64,000 nt of DNA from Hemileia vastatrix (GCA_030280995.1 JASXTE010000003.1:50448974-50512973); one strand, 5' to 3'. Numbered from the stretch's first letter, positions 32,706 through 45,215 are shown. The notes: a model not told the origin generated them from the sequence alone. Program-made: numbers and translations.

Positions 32706-35700
32706 TCAACTTTCTTTACGGGTAATTTACTGTTGGATAAGGGAAGAAAAGGTGTTGGAAAATCTGTTTATAAATTAGATGAGGGAAAGGAGAAAAGGGT
32801 AAAATTTAAAAATGAAATAAAATATTTTTCTAATTTTTCTTATTCCGATTCTGGCAATGAAGAAAATTTAATTGATGAAATTTTTAATGGGCATACAAAA
32901 GAAAATGTTTTACCTCAAGTTTATTTAGATGTGGACACAGCCAAATATAAGAAAGTAGCAAATAAAGTTCGACCTATTAATGAACCGCTACCTGCCAAAT
33001 TAAATCCACCCTTGAGAAGACCAAGGTTATCAAGAGATCCTTATGAAAGTCCCTTGGTAAAGAATCAGCCTGAATTTTCGGAGACTTCAAGAATCACTTT
33101 TGAGAGACTGGGTGTTGTTGATTTCGGACCTGATGGTTGGTTGTCTGGAGAAGAGAAGAAGTTGTTGTTGGATGTAATGGTCAAGCGAGAGAAGGCCATT
33201 GCTTTTGTAGAAGAGGAGAGGGGTGTGTTGAAGCATTCCTATGGGGAGCCTTACAAGATTCCTGTGGTATGTCATGAACCGTGGCAGCAGAAACCAATTC
33301 CTATTCCGGCTGCATTAAAAGAAGCCTATATTGAAGTTGTCAGAGAACGGATATGCACTGGACTGTATGAGCAATCAACATCAAGTTATTCTAGTCCAGT
33401 ATTTTGTATCAAGAAACCGAATGGCAAGCTTAGAGTTGTTCATGATCTTAGGGAATTAAATAGGGTTACAATAAAGGATGCTGGGATACCGCCTAGTGCT
33501 GAGGAGTTTGTCAAAGTGTTTGCAGGGAGAGTGTGTTATGGTTTGGGAGATATTATGGGTGGATATGATGAGAGAGAGTTACATCCGGACTCAAGGCCTC
33601 TCACTACATTCGATACATCACTAGGATGTTTACAGTTAACAAGATTACCTCAAGGAGCAACAAATTCGGTTGCAGTTTATCAAGCTCAGATGGCTTGGAT
33701 CCTTCAAGACAAAATTCCACAATATGCTGTAATATTTATAGATGATGGAGGAATTAAGGGACCAACAACCGACTATGATAACGAGGTGTTGGAAGAGAAT
33801 CCCGGGATACGCAAATTCATTTGGGAGTTTACAATTACATTAGAAAGAATCTTGTTTTGAATTGAAGAGGCTGGTTTAACTATTTCAGGTTCAAAATTTT
33901 CCTGTTGTGTGCCAGCCTTAGAAATATTAGGCCATGTGGTATGTAGAGAGGGTAGGATTATGTCAAAGAAGAAGGTTAACAAAATTCAGTCCTGGCCAAG
34001 ACCCAAGAATACGACCAAAGTTAGAGGGTTTTTAGGCGTTTGTGTATATGTTAGAATGTTTATCAAGGACTTTTCTTCATTGGCAGCTCCATTGAGACGG
34101 TTAAAAAGAAAGGATGCAGACTGGGAGTGGGATGAAGAGTGTGAGAAGGCATTTGTGAAGTTGAAGGAGGTTGTGGGGAAGGATTTAGTCCTGCACAAGT
34201 TGGATTATGGAAAAGATTGTGGTAGAATTTATTTAGCAGTTGATTCAAGTCAGATTGCAGCTGGGGCGGTTTTGTCTCAGATGGATAAAGATGGTTACAT
34301 CAGGCCAGTTAGCTATGAATCTGTAGCATTTACTGAGGTCGAATCAAGATATTCTCAACCAAAATTGGAATTATGTGGTGTGGCAAAAATACTGAAGAAA
34401 CATCAGCATATTTTGTGGGGGCAACATTTTGAGTTGCAAGTGGATACGAAATCGTTAATCCAGATGATTAATTCCCCAAGTTTACCAAACGCACCCATGA
34501 CGAGATGGGTAGCTTTTATTAAACATTTTTCATTCGATTTAGTTCATAAGCCTGGCAAAACATTTACTATGCCAGATGGTTTATCAAGGAGACCACCCAC
34601 TGAAGAAGATTCAGGCTCAGAAGAGTTCGATGAAGATATACCTATTATCAAAGCCAGCACTAAAGGAGCTGAAGACTTTCCATACCTCCCCCATGAGGTT
34701 AAACTGGCAGGACTATTGTGTTTAGATTATGGTGATGATGACCTCCACCAAGAGGATAAACTGGAAAATAGTTTTTATGTTAATAAAGGTTTTGGAAAAG
34801 GTGTAGATAAATTCGGCAGAGAGGAGGTAGTAGAAGATGTGGTGTATGTAGAGGAAGATGGATTGGTAGTGTGGGATAGTAGTAAATTAAGGAATGGTGT
34901 ATATGTTGGAGAATTTGAGAATTTAAATAAAGAGGTGGACAAAGAGAAAGAGGTATTTTCAAATACGGTTTACGAAGGATCCAAAGGTTCAGAAGAAAAA
35001 TGTCGACATGGCTCGATTAAAGATTTATTTAGGGGTCAAAGATTATTGGCTTATTCATGTGCAGGTGATATTGGTGATAGAGAAGTCCCTATTGATGTTA
35101 TATTAATCGATTTTCAAGATGAAGTCTGGGGTCAGACTGGTTTTTATTTTTTGTTAGTCAAATATTTGTTGACTTTAGAGAGGCCAGAAGATTGTGAAGA
35201 CAATGAATGGGTGGCTATCAAGAGGAAGTCATCTACGTTTTACCTATCTGGTCGACGTTTAATGAGGAGGAGGTATCCAAATCCTCAAGTAGTTATAACT
35301 CAACAGAAGGGGCAAGAATTAGTTTTGAAATCACTGCATGAAGATCTCGGGCATAGAGGCGTTGGAGAAACGTTTAGAAGAATTTCTGATCAATTTTGGT
35401 GGCCTGGCATGAAGATGGCTGTTAAACAATGGGTTCAGTCATGCGAAGAATGTCAAAGACAAAGTTATTTAAGGCCAAAAGAACCTGGACGCCCGACCGG
35501 TGAATATACGCTCTTTGGGAGAGTTAGTTTAAATGCTGTTCATATAAAAGAGGGACGGTATAAATATTTAATAGTGGCCAGAGATGATTTATCTGGTTGG
35601 GTAGAGGCAGCGCCTCTTATTAATTTAACTGCCAAAAATGTGGCAGAATTTATTTTGAATAATTGGGTATATAGGTATGGGGTGATGAAGTTGGTGATGG

Positions 35701-36396
35701 TAGATGGAGGTCCTGAATTTGGGACAGAGTTTAAAGAGGCCGTATTGAAAGTTGGATAAAGGCTAGGGTAGCAACACCATATTATCCTGAAGCTGAAGGC
35801 ATGGTTGAAAGAGGGCATCAAGTTATCAAGGATGCTTTAGTTAAAATGTGTGGGACAAGTGCCGAAAAGTGGAGGCACTACTTACCTTTAGTTTTATTTG
35901 CTGATCGAATCACTTCCAAAAGGACAACCGGATTTTCACCTTATGTTCTTGTTTTTGGACAGAAAGCAGTTTTACCGGTTGATTTAGAAGCTGAATCATA
36001 TCTTGGAGTTGACTGGGACACGGTCAAAACTACTGAAGAATTATTGTGTGCAAGAATGATGCAGCTAGAAAAGAAAGAAGAATATTTAGAAAAGGCATAT
36101 TCACGGATGATGAAGATTAGAAATCAATCAGTTAGATATTTGGATGAGCGGTTGGCACATCAATTAAGGAAACCTTTGAACCCAGGTGATATGGTCCTGG
36201 TGTGTAATAGAAGTCTAGAGAGTCAATGGGGAAAAATGTTTGCAGATAGGTGGAATGGACCGTATAAAGTTAAGGAGCAAGTTTCTGGCGGTTCATATGT
36301 GCTAGAAGAGTTGGATGGAGTAGTATTGAAGAAGAGGGTAGCGGCCAATCAAGTGAAACTGTTCTATCCTAGAGGCAACAGGAGTGCCAAAGTCTA

Positions 36397-36559
36397 CCTC
36401 CGCAATGAGGATAAACTATGACATTTATCAAATTTTATGGATTCCTCCGCAATGAGGATAAACTATAATATCAACGAAAATTTTATGGATTCCTCCGCAA
36501 TGAGGATAAACTATGATGTTTATAAAAATCTTATCGACCTCCGCAATGAGGATAAACTA
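36397..36559 (+). repeat. CCTC/GAGG hairpin modules at the pol 3' end (C)
   Basis: Modules at 36397-36418, 36444-36465, 36492-36513 and 36538-36559, all with loop CGCAAT and tail ATAAACTA. The spacers are AT-rich, about 25 bp long, and themselves similar (ATTTTATGGATT words). Confidence 0.85.
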
Positions 36560-37629
36560 TCTTCTTTTTTTATCAAATAATTTACTATTTTTACACTGCA
36601 TATGGGCAACAAAACTGAGATGAAGCTTTACAAATATAAGAAGGCCTTCTTTGAAATTTTTGAAAACTTAAAATTCTTAAAATATGGGTGAAGATAGTGT
36701 TGGAAAATTTTTTAAATTTATTGAAAGAAGTGTTCACACGGGAACCTTCTTAATTAAATATTGGCAAGTTTGGGGGTAATTGATGGGCTGGATGCTCTAT
36801 ACACAATTACCCCATAATGCTCGTTTCCAAAATTTTCCCTATTTCTAGTTGAATCCTGGCTTTGTCTTTTAATTATAGGAAGTCCCCTAAGACTATAAAC
36901 TGGAACAAATCAAGAGACACCACTCTCAATGCCGGATTCAAGGTTCTTTTATTTTATTTTGTTTTTGATTTTTTTTATGTTAGATTGTGATTTCTTTTCT
37001 TTAATATATATTATGAATTATTGTAAAGGTGATGCTCACTGGTGGTCTCTAATCATTTTTATAAATTGGAGGGAGCCCACCCAGTGATCATCATTATAAA
37101 AATTATCTTTTAAAAACTTTTATTTATTTTATTTTCTTTTCAATTTCTTGAAATTGTGTAACCACATCAAGTTGCACTTGGATGTGGGTATGATGTCGAG
37201 GGTACGGCTCATTAAATGGCCGGGGGGCATCTTTTAAAATTTTATTTTAAAAAAAAAATTTTTTTTATTACTTTTTTTATCTTTCTTTTCACATTCGTTT
37301 ATCTTTCTTTAAAAATTAAATTTTAACTTTTATTTCAAAACTATCTTTTTTTTTTAAAAAAAAAAATATTTTATTTTATAAAAAATAATAAAAAAAATAA
37401 AAATAAAAATATTAAAAATAAATAAATAAATAAATAAATAAAATAACCAAAAAAATAAAAAATAAAAATAAAAAGAATAAAAAGAAAAAAAACAAAAAAA
37501 AAATAAAAAATAAAAAAAATAAAAAAATAAAAAAAAATAAAATTTATTTTAGTTTTAGGTAGTTTAGATGTTTATATTTTTTATTTTTCAATCATTATTC
37601 AAGAAAGCTACATACCAGGAAGAACACCA
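36560..37629 (+). other. C 3' UTR, no gene
   Basis: Contains GGGGTAATTG (36773-36782) paired with CAATTACCCC (36804-36813), an AGTC/GACT module at 36881-36903, the long stem-loop 37031-37093 and a low-complexity A/T tract at 37230-37550. All three structures match A and B. Confidence 0.65.
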
Positions 37630-38641
37630 TCAAGGGTTGTTATCTTTTGAAGAATCAAAATTAGAAAATTTAGAAGGACCTTGATCGATTTCCTGGGATT
37701 CAAATCTTATTTCACGGTCACAATAGTGTTGAAGCCAGTTGGCTATTTTGAAAAGGTCTCTTCACAGTTGCTCTCTCATCCAAGATTCTGATCTATCAGA
37801 GGGCGGGTATTGTTGGAAATAAGCGATAAGGTTATTAAAATTGGCAAAAAGCTTTTCAGACACTAAGTGAATTGGAACTCTAAGGAAGCTTGGATTAGGT
37901 TCTGGTAGTTCATAAGCTGAATATGAAATTGGAGAACCGGTGGACGCTTATCAAATTAAAATATCAGCAAATTAAAACCTGAAGATTAAGAAAAAAAAGA
38001 GACAACTAACCTGTGTCAACACTATCATGATCATAGATAAACGGCTTACTTGGTAATGGAGTGGGATTTTTTATGATTAGAAAAGGATTTTTTATTTTTG
38101 ATAAATGAGGAGGACTGGTGTTGGATTTGGTGTTTGAAGTAGATGTTCTGGGCCTTTTGGATGAAACAAGAGAAGATGAAGATTGCTGGCTATTATAGGG
38201 CCTTTTGTGCTTCAAGATGTTGGAAGTAGGAGAAGAATTGTTTGAAGGTTGAAGCATGGCCCTGGGAGAAGCAAGAGTTCTTGGGGGAGTAGCAGCAATT
38301 CTAGATTGGAGAGAAGGACCCAGAGGATTAGGTGATGGAGAAAGATTTAAATAGGCTGATGGAGAAAAAGGTATGGGATCTTTAGAGGTTGATGGAATAG
38401 GGGGTGGAGTAGAAGGTGAAGAAGAAGGAGGAGGTTTGCAGAAGGCGGCAAAGCTAGTAGCAGTAATGGGGAAAGAACCACAGTTCTAGCCAGAACATTT
38501 TCTTTTCTTCTCATAACAGGATAAACAGGCCCTGTTATAAGTGTGCTTTTGCCAGTTGAAAGTGAAGATAAATTCCCTATGGGTGAAAGCACAATATTTG
38601 CAAGATTGATCAGCTGAAGCAATGAAGTCAGAAGGTTTCAT
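37630..38641 (-). pseudogene. X2 copy in element C, antisense, decayed
   Basis: Counterpart of 8744-9756 on the strand opposite to C pol. The start ATG is at 38639-38641. The cysteine cluster is retained, but a TAG replaces the Leu codon between SG and NC near 38488. The second exon has a TGA near 37765 where B has a Leu codon. The Ser/Pro-rich middle differs from B by single residues (for example PSK for PSN near the exon end). Decay here while the B copy stays open could reflect chance or selection. Confidence 0.6.
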
Positions 38642-38735
38642 CTTGTTAGGAGATATTTTTTTGAAGAAGAAATCTTGAAACTAGGATGAAGAAAGCTGGT
38701 GGCAAAATCTGGGTTCAAGGATAGAGAAGTTGTTA

Positions 38736-39204
38736 GGTCCACCAAGACCTTAAACTGGACTGTTATCAAGCTGTTGGGTCCACCATGACCTTAAACTGGA
38801 TTTCTTATCGATTAAATGTTTGGTCCACCATGACTTTAAACTGGTAGTTCATTCATTGTTTAGTCCACTATGACTTTAAACTGGAAAATTAATATCTGCA
38901 GGATAATTCAACATTCATTGGACCACTATGGCCTTATACTGGATTACTTGTCGATCAAATGTTTGGTCCACTATGACATTAAACTGGATTATCAAATTTA
39001 TTCAATCTTTGGTCAAGCCTAGGCCTTACTTAGGAATTTATCAAGTTATTTATGCACCTAAACAATCTTTGGTCCACCAAGACCATAAACTGGCAATCGA
39101 TTATATGTTTGGTCTACCAAGACTTTAAACTGGAATGTCAATCTTGTTTGGATAACTCAATTCAATCTTTTAATTTATCACTGTCCACTAAGACTCTAAA
39201 CTGG
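38736..39204 (+). repeat. Hairpin-module array in element C
   Basis: Modules begin at 38736, 38777, 38822, 38862, 38920 (degenerate), 38965, 39071, 39111 and 39182. Stems are GGTC/GACC, GGTC/GACT (one G-T pair) or AGTC/GACT. Loops follow CNNNAW, mostly CACCAA, CACCAT or CACTAT. Tails are TTAAACTGG, ATAAACTGG or CTAAACTGG. Confidence 0.85.
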
Positions 39205-39789
39205 TTATTCAATTATTTCTGGAATTGGGTGCTGATAAGCTTTAGGAGGTTAAAATTTTAGGTGGTGATGATGCTAAAGAAAGCATAATGGTTAATTAGG
39301 TGAAATTTGTGGCGCTTTAACATGGTCTAAAGTTAATATTATTATTGGAAGCCTGGCAAAAGTATTTTATGGGTTTGCTGTATAGCAAAGTTTGAAAATT
39401 GTGATGAAGGAATCAGAAGTTAGGATGGTAGTTGGATTTTAGGGAATGATTTTTTAGTGCCTCATTGTTAGGCCATTTTTGGTGTGAAGCTTGGAGGACC
39501 TTATGGCGAGATTGGAATCATAGAATTCGGCTCAGTGGGGGGCCCTATGAGGTTGGAATCAGGAGTATTCGGCTCATAGGAAGATCCACTCTCTCAATGC
39601 TGTGACAAGAAGGAAGACTGGTATATGGGAGTCTGAAGGGATTCAAACCTTGCTCTCAGTAGTGGAATCATCACAAGATTTATATTATTGTATTTTATGT
39701 TATATCAAGCCAGAGAAGAAAGAAAACATCATTTATGTTGAAAGTTAAAGAAGACCAAGCAAAAAACAAAATTTTATCAAGTTATACTG
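39205..39789 (+). other. C 3' region without genes
   Basis: Non-coding sequence between the module array and the X1 copy. It contains a short repeated phrase (ATTCGGCTCA, near 39533 and 39568). The mirror is at about 7600-8180 in B. Confidence 0.5.
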
Positions 39790-40481
39790 TTAGAAAAGAT
39801 AATTTCTTTGAAATTGTTCAACATCATTATCAAAGCTTTGCATTAAAATTCTTCTTTTCATGAGGTCTTCATGGTTATTAGCTGGAGTTTCTTGAAAATA
39901 GGCCAGCATTTTTCGTTTCAACTCATTAGTAAAGTCAAGAAAAAGATAGCGATGAAAATTTGGATAATGATTGATATAGTCCGTCTTCACTCTACCAACA
40001 TCATCGGTGTTGGTTATTTTGACAGATAGAAGTTCAAATATGTTATTAAGTCATAGGTTTAGTCAATTTTGATTAAAAAGTTTTTTTAGTAAGATAATAG
40101 GGTCTTACATTTAGAGCCAGGAAACATAGTCTCAGAAAAGTTGGTTGGGGGCACTGGCGTTATAGGATTAGGATCTTGTGAAGGCAAAATAAGGCCAGGA
40201 TCCGCTGATGAAGATTGAACTTTTGAAGCTGCTTTTGATCTTATTCGTTATAAGAAGACAGGAATTTTTGATCGCTTTTTAGAAGTTGAGGGATCAGGGA
40301 GAGCTGCTGGTCCTAAATATATGTTTGTTTTAGAAGGAACTAATGGCCGGTTACATTTGACTTTTTTCACACGGCATAAGTTGCAAGCTGTCCTGCCAGG
40401 AAGATTAGGGTTGGACATTAAACAAGGAACCTGGTATCAAGCGCAGAGCTCACATGGAGCGACAAGTTCTTTGGAAGACAT
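39790..40481 (-). pseudogene. X1 copy in element C, antisense, decayed
   Basis: Counterpart of 6904-7595, with ATG at 40479-40481. It retains the CELCA TGA, the ACxxC...KKVKC region and the separate second exon (39790-39990, NFHRYLFLDF). The stop after CELCA is shared with B, so X1 was already broken, or needs another splice form, before the duplication. Confidence 0.55.
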
Positions 40482-40594
40482 ATTGATGAAGATGAATTTT
40501 ATAGTTGATTAAAGAAGATGGTGGTTGAAGGTTAAAGATGAATATTGTGTTCGACCACTTATGCAAAGTTTTAAGAATGGGGACATTCTCAATT

Positions 40595-40604
40595 GGAGGG
40601 AGGA
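40595..40604 (+). other. Polypurine tract of element C
   Basis: GGAGGGAGGA directly before the 3' LTR start at 40605. Confidence 0.85.
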
Positions 40605-41742
40605 TGTGGTAGCCTATAGTTTAGTATGGCACCTAAGTATGTAAATGGAGTTATTACAGCGTGCAAGATTGGTGTTATTATTTTTATATAAAAGGGTTTC
40701 ATTTAATTTATTTGAGTTTTAAATATGAAGAAATTGGTCACGAGCAAATGCCTACACAAAAACAATTTATTTTACGGAGAAAACTTATTTTTACGGTCTG
40801 AAAAGTTTATTAGTATCAATTCGAGTCACTCAAGAACCTTGGGAAATTTTTCCAGAATTTTTACTATTTTTCTTATATTTTTAAATGAATTTTAAATTTT
40901 ATAGAAATATTTACGTTTTCAGAAATTACTTAACTTTGATGAATTTTCACGGGGTAATTAGAGCTGCGAGACTAAAAAAATTAGTTTTGAATATAAAGGT
41001 GAAGTAGCTCTATTATGTGTAATTTTTCTAGATTTTTTATTATAGTTTTTAAGGTTCTAATTGAGTCCGGAAGTCCGGACGGACTCCGCTTTGACTCCGT
41101 ACGGACTCCGTTCCCACTCCGTATGGACTCTGTACGGGCTCCGTATTGACTCTGGGAGAGCTCTGGAGGGGAAAACTTAGGCACGTGACTAGGAATACTT
41201 AAGCGCTTCTCAAACTCGAAATTTAGAGGGGGGGGAATACATCATACAGCTTAATCATTAACCACCACGGTCTCATTTTTTATTACTCAACAAATTAAAT
41301 AAATTTGTAATACCCTTATAACTTTATATTTTTTATATTTAACATTTTAGAAATACTATTCAACAATTTAAATCGCACTTCATACAGGGTATCTTTAGAA
41401 AGGTCTTTTTCGCTGAGACTTGATTATTGCTGTCTCATAAAAAACTCAAATTATTATAAAAACATAAAAGTCAATCTTTTCAGATCTCTCACTGGTACAC
41501 CTTAATTGTTGTTATCAGTATTTCTTTTCTCAACAGCCACTTTTACTTAAATCTCAATAAGCGTTAAATAATTTAGAGTTTCATTATTTTTATCAATCAG
41601 ATCCAAGTAGACTGGTTAGCTTAGTGATTTAGAATTCCCATTTTGTTATTTTTATTGGAAGGACGGGGTTTTCAGCTAAATCCACACATCTCCTCCGGAT
41701 TCTGCTTACAGCAAGGCGACTGTAAGAGTTTACCTTACCATA
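40605..41742 (+). repeat. C 3' LTR
   Basis: 1138 bp from TGTGGTAGCC to CTTACCATA, nearly identical to 5643-6780 in inverted orientation. A TATA-like TTTATATAAAAGGG lies at about 40682-40695. It is followed by CCGT (41743-41746) of the D LTR target site. Confidence 0.9.
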
Positions 41743-41885
41743 CCGTTACACCTGGACCCTCCTCACTAACATCCGTCAACCCTTTAATCCTCCACTAACC
41801 ATCCTGTCTATTCTCACTACCCCTTTTATAACCAACAGATATTTAATAAACATTTTAGCAGACTATTACATTGACTGTTGGAACA
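41743..41885 (-). repeat. D2 3' LTR, 5' portion
   Basis: Starts with the target duplication CCGT and ends TGTTGGAACA (TGTTCCAACA in element sense) at 41885. It mirrors 5500-5642. Confidence 0.7.
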
Positions 41886-41892
41886 TTTACCA

Positions 41893-42147
41893 ATGATTGG
41901 CTCGAGGGAGGATATTAAAGAAACTATTGACCAGGTATGGCTGAAAAAACCTCTCCAGGTTTGACAAGCTAGAGTTATTGAAGAGTTCAGTGGCAATATT
42001 GACAATATTATTGATGCTGCCTCCTTTGGCGTGGCTGAAGAATTGCTGAAGATCGGGGAAGTGGTACCGGTAGGAGAGGGGGAGGGTTTTGAGAAATTTA
42101 GGAAGGAAATAAGGGTGATTTTGGAGAAGATGAAGAAATTTTTTTGA
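41893..42147 (+). pseudogene. Antisense 84-codon ORF of D2
   Basis: ATG 41893 to TGA 42145-42147 with the same internal TGA as in D1 and D3. The product starts MIGSREDIKET. It lies next to the D 3' LTR and reads away from it, so the LTR could supply an antisense promoter. No family recognised. Confidence 0.4.
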
Positions 42148-43022
42148 GAGAAAATACAGGAAAAAATTTAAAATGGAAGAAAGAAAGAGGAAAAAAAAAG
42201 TAGAAACAATTTGTATATTTATTTATTTTATTTTTTTGTTTTAATTAAAATTTTAATATTTATTTTATAAGATTTTAAGAGAAAAAGAAACGGAAAAGAA
42301 AGAAAGAATATCTAAATTGTGTTTTGAAATTTTGAAAGGAAAAATATTTAATTGAGAAAAAAAAATGGTTTTAAGTTTTTAAAAGAAAGAAAAATAAGTT
42401 TTTAAATAAGAAGAAGAAGAGAAAAAAATATAGTTGATTGAAACAAATTTTGAAATGAAAATTTAATGAGAGAAATTTTTTTTTTTTTATTTGTGAAATT
42501 TTTTTAATGAAGTTTTTGAGGAATTTTGGTTATTTGAAAAGAAAGAAGAAAAATAGTTTTTGAAAGAAAGAAGTAATTTGTTCAAAGAATTTTAAAAGAA
42601 AGATTTAAAGGTTGAAGTGAAGTTTGAGAAAGATTGTCCTATTGAGTTCGTGAAAAATTTTGATAGTTTGAAAAACAAGAAATAAGGGAAAAGAAAGAAA
42701 ATTTAAAGGAATTGTTGATTTTTAAGATTTTATTTGATTGAATTTTAAGATTTTAATTTTATTATTTTATTTTATTTTAATTTTTTGTTTTTTTTTCAAC
42801 TTTTAACTTTTTTTAATTTAATTTAATTTAATTTTGATTTTAGTTTATTTTATTTGATTTGATTTTATTTGTTTTTAACAAAGGTTGAAAAAAGCTTTTG
42901 AGAAAAAGAAAGAAGAAAAGAAAAAAAAGAGTGTAAGGATTTTAGAAGAGAAGAAGTTTTAGAATTTTAAGAAAAGAAAAAGAAAAAGAAAAGAGAAAGA
43001 AGAGAAAAAATAAAAGAAAGTT
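42148..43022. other. D2 strand-asymmetric tract
   Basis: The + strand is built of A, G and T with almost no C (the complement of the G-free strand in D1), rich in GAAAGAAAG purine runs. No gene. Confidence 0.75.
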
Positions 43023-44319
43023 CTAAGGTTTTGGTTTTAAAGGATATTTAAGATGAAAAAGTTTTAGGAGTTCAGGGGCGTTAGAAACATTGATGGCTGG
43101 TTCCCAGGATGTTTTGTCTGAATCATGGAGGAAGCCTTCCCATTCTACGAGTTATTATAGTTTCACCTTGCGCATTCTTGAATCAAGGATATGGCTTACT
43201 ACCCACTCTAGATGGTCTTCTACTTTGACCGGTTCCGGAGGAGGTTGGTTCCTGCCCGGGTATGTTTCTCGAGCCAGTTCCAGGAGAGATACGTGAAAAA
43301 CAGGGTGAATAGCCTGCCATTTAGGAGGTATCTTGAGTTGAAATGCAGTTTTAGAGACTTTGGAGTTGATTTCAAATGGTCCCAAGCGTTTTTCAGCCAG
43401 TTTCTTTGATGGTCGAGTCGTTTGAATGTTTGGTGCATTGAGCCATACTTTTTCGTCTGGTTTAAAAGAAGGAGCAGATTGTCGATGTTTGTCAACCTGT
43501 TCCTTGTACCTTCGAATTGCTAATTCCAAATTTGATTTAAGTTCTTCTTGGAGTTGTGATATGGTTCAAAGATAATGTTCAGCAGGATTACTAGTTCCTA
43601 CGTGGATTGAGTTGAATCGAGGATGTATTCCGTAAACAGTTTTGAAAGGAGATTGTTGTGTCAAAGAATGAGTCGAGTAATTATAAGCAAATTTGGCCAA
43701 TGGTAACCATGTGGTCCAATAGTCTTGTTGGTAACTGACATAAATTCGAAGGTATTGTTCGAGGATTTGATTGACCCTTTTTGGTTTCAGGATGATAGGC
43801 CGTGGAGAGATTCCTCGTGATATTGAGTTGCCGACATAATCGAGTCTAGAAGGTGGATACAAACAATGAGCCTCTATCTGAAATAATATCATTAGGTAAG
43901 CCATGTTTGGAAAATACATATTCTAGAAACAATTTTGACAAATCTTCTGCTGTAACAGTAGTAGTGGTTTTAATGAAAATAGAAATTTTTGAAAATCTAT
44001 CTACTATTACTAATATAGCATCAAAACTATTAGAAAGAGGAAGTTGAGAAATAAAATCGATTGATAAAGATTCCAAGGGTTTAGAGGGAATAGGAAGCGG
44101 TTGAAGCAACCCATGCTTCTGGTGACGGTGAGCCTTATTCCTATTACATTTATAACAAGCTCTTATATAGGCCTTGATTTCTCAGGTCATTCCTGGCCAG
44201 TAGAAATTCCTCACTATTAGCTGGTAGGTTTTAACAACCCCAAAATGACCAGCTAATGGAGAATCATGTTGACTATTGAAAATCCATAATTTTATTTCAT
44301 TGTTGTCGGGTATGACTAC
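43023..44319 (-). pseudogene. D2 integrase with chromodomain, broken
   Basis: Inverted copy of 3066-4362 with the same breaks: TGA in the zinc region, frameshift in an A-run, TGA at 43566, and double TAA before the chromodomain (43152-43157). Only a few residues differ from D1 (for example IKTTTT for IETTTT in the core). Confidence 0.85.
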
Positions 44320-44555
44320 TGATACCTGTCCCTTACTTCAATAAAATTCAGGGGGTTGTATTGCCAAAATATTTTATAAGACTTTCAAAATTCTTAATTT
44401 GAAAGAATTTTGGTGATACCCATAAAATGCAGGGGGTATTGATGCCAAATTTTTATATAAGACTTTCAAGATTCTTAACTTGAAAGAATTTTGGTGATAT
44501 TCACCCCTTCCTTCAAAAAAATTCAGGGGGGGGATTGGAAAATTTTCAAATGAGA
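44320..44555. repeat. Tandem ~100-bp repeats in D2
   Basis: Mirror of 2830-3065. D3 carries continuous pol sequence from the same junction point (near 50075), so the repeats mark the edge of a pol deletion or replacement in D1 and D2. Confidence 0.6.
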
Positions 44556-44705
44556 CTTTAAAAGTTTATTTAAAAAAGTATTTTTAACATTAAAATATGA
44601 AAATTCAACTAATGAAGGATAGAGTAATGAAATACAGGAAATTATTGTAAAATTTTATGTACAAAAAATTATAAACAGTTGAAGTGTGAAAGAAATAAAA
44701 AAAAA

Positions 44706-45215
44706 CTAGTCATCAAAACATTTCACTTGACATTCAGCTTCCTCATAAGATTTATTGGATTTAACACATTCTAATAAAAAAATTTTCTTCTTGGAATTCT
44801 CTTTGATATAATGCTTAAATTTCATCTGTTTCACTAAGTTTTGATGCTCAAGTGTTTTCTCCTCTTTATTTGATTTTCCAATACTAAGAGTTAGATTGAA
44901 TTTCTTCTCCCCCAAGTCTTGTGACCTATCATCCTTTCATAAAGAGAGCTCATACTCCCTCTTTTCCAATTCATGTACTCTGTTATCCCTCCTTAAAGAG
45001 AGCTTTTATTTTTACTTTTCAAACTCTAGAGTCTCTTTAGAAACTTCCAATTGTTCTAGAGTGATAAGAATTATTAACAAAAATTAGAAGAAAAACAGAG
45101 TAAAGTATTATGAGGTATGGTATCACTAACCAGCATAACCTTTCTCCAAAAAATCTTTTATAGAAGAAAAAGGGGTTTGAGATAAACTGTCAGCCAGGCT
45201 ATACCAGGAGTCCAT
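44706..45215 (-). pseudogene. Coiled-coil gag-like remnant (D2)
   Basis: Mirror of 2169-2678: 28-codon first exon, 75-nt intron with GT-AG ends, and a Lys/Glu-rich second exon with three stops. Shared stops show that it was already decayed before the inverted duplication. Confidence 0.5.

Larger units (their letters stand above)
32152..36421 (+). pseudogene. C pol: reverse transcriptase, RNase H, integrase, broken
   Basis: Same domain order as A pol: LQQE-repeat region (32430-32710), reverse transcriptase (FIDDGG near 33737), RNase H (YLAVDSSQIAAGAVL near 34230), HHCC zinc region (near 35340-35450), DDE integrase (MVDGGPEFG near 35700; AEGMVERGHQ near 35790) and C-terminal LRNEDKL. Breaks: a frameshift near 32680, a TGA at 33858-33860 where A has CGA (Arg), and a single-base deletion near 35757 after the second catalytic Asp. 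The stop at 36419-36421 lies in the first CCTC/GAGG module of the 3' array. Confidence 0.88.
30164..41742 (+). mobile_element. Element C: family I retrotransposon lacking its 5' end
   Basis: Plus orientation, head-to-head with B. It lacks the 5' LTR, PBS and about the first 220 gag codons. The rest is present: gag-protease, pol, 3' region with X2 and X1 copies on the opposite strand, PPT and 3' LTR 40605-41742. Its 3' flank CCGT (41743-41746) is in the D2 LTR at the same nucleotide where B meets D1. From about 30164 to 41742 it is the inverted partner of B. Confidence 0.85.

Noticed and set aside
43090..43409. Open frames antisense to the D chromodomain and integrase, repeated in the D copies
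   Set aside because: They are shadows of the integrase frame, conserved only because the copies are nearly identical.
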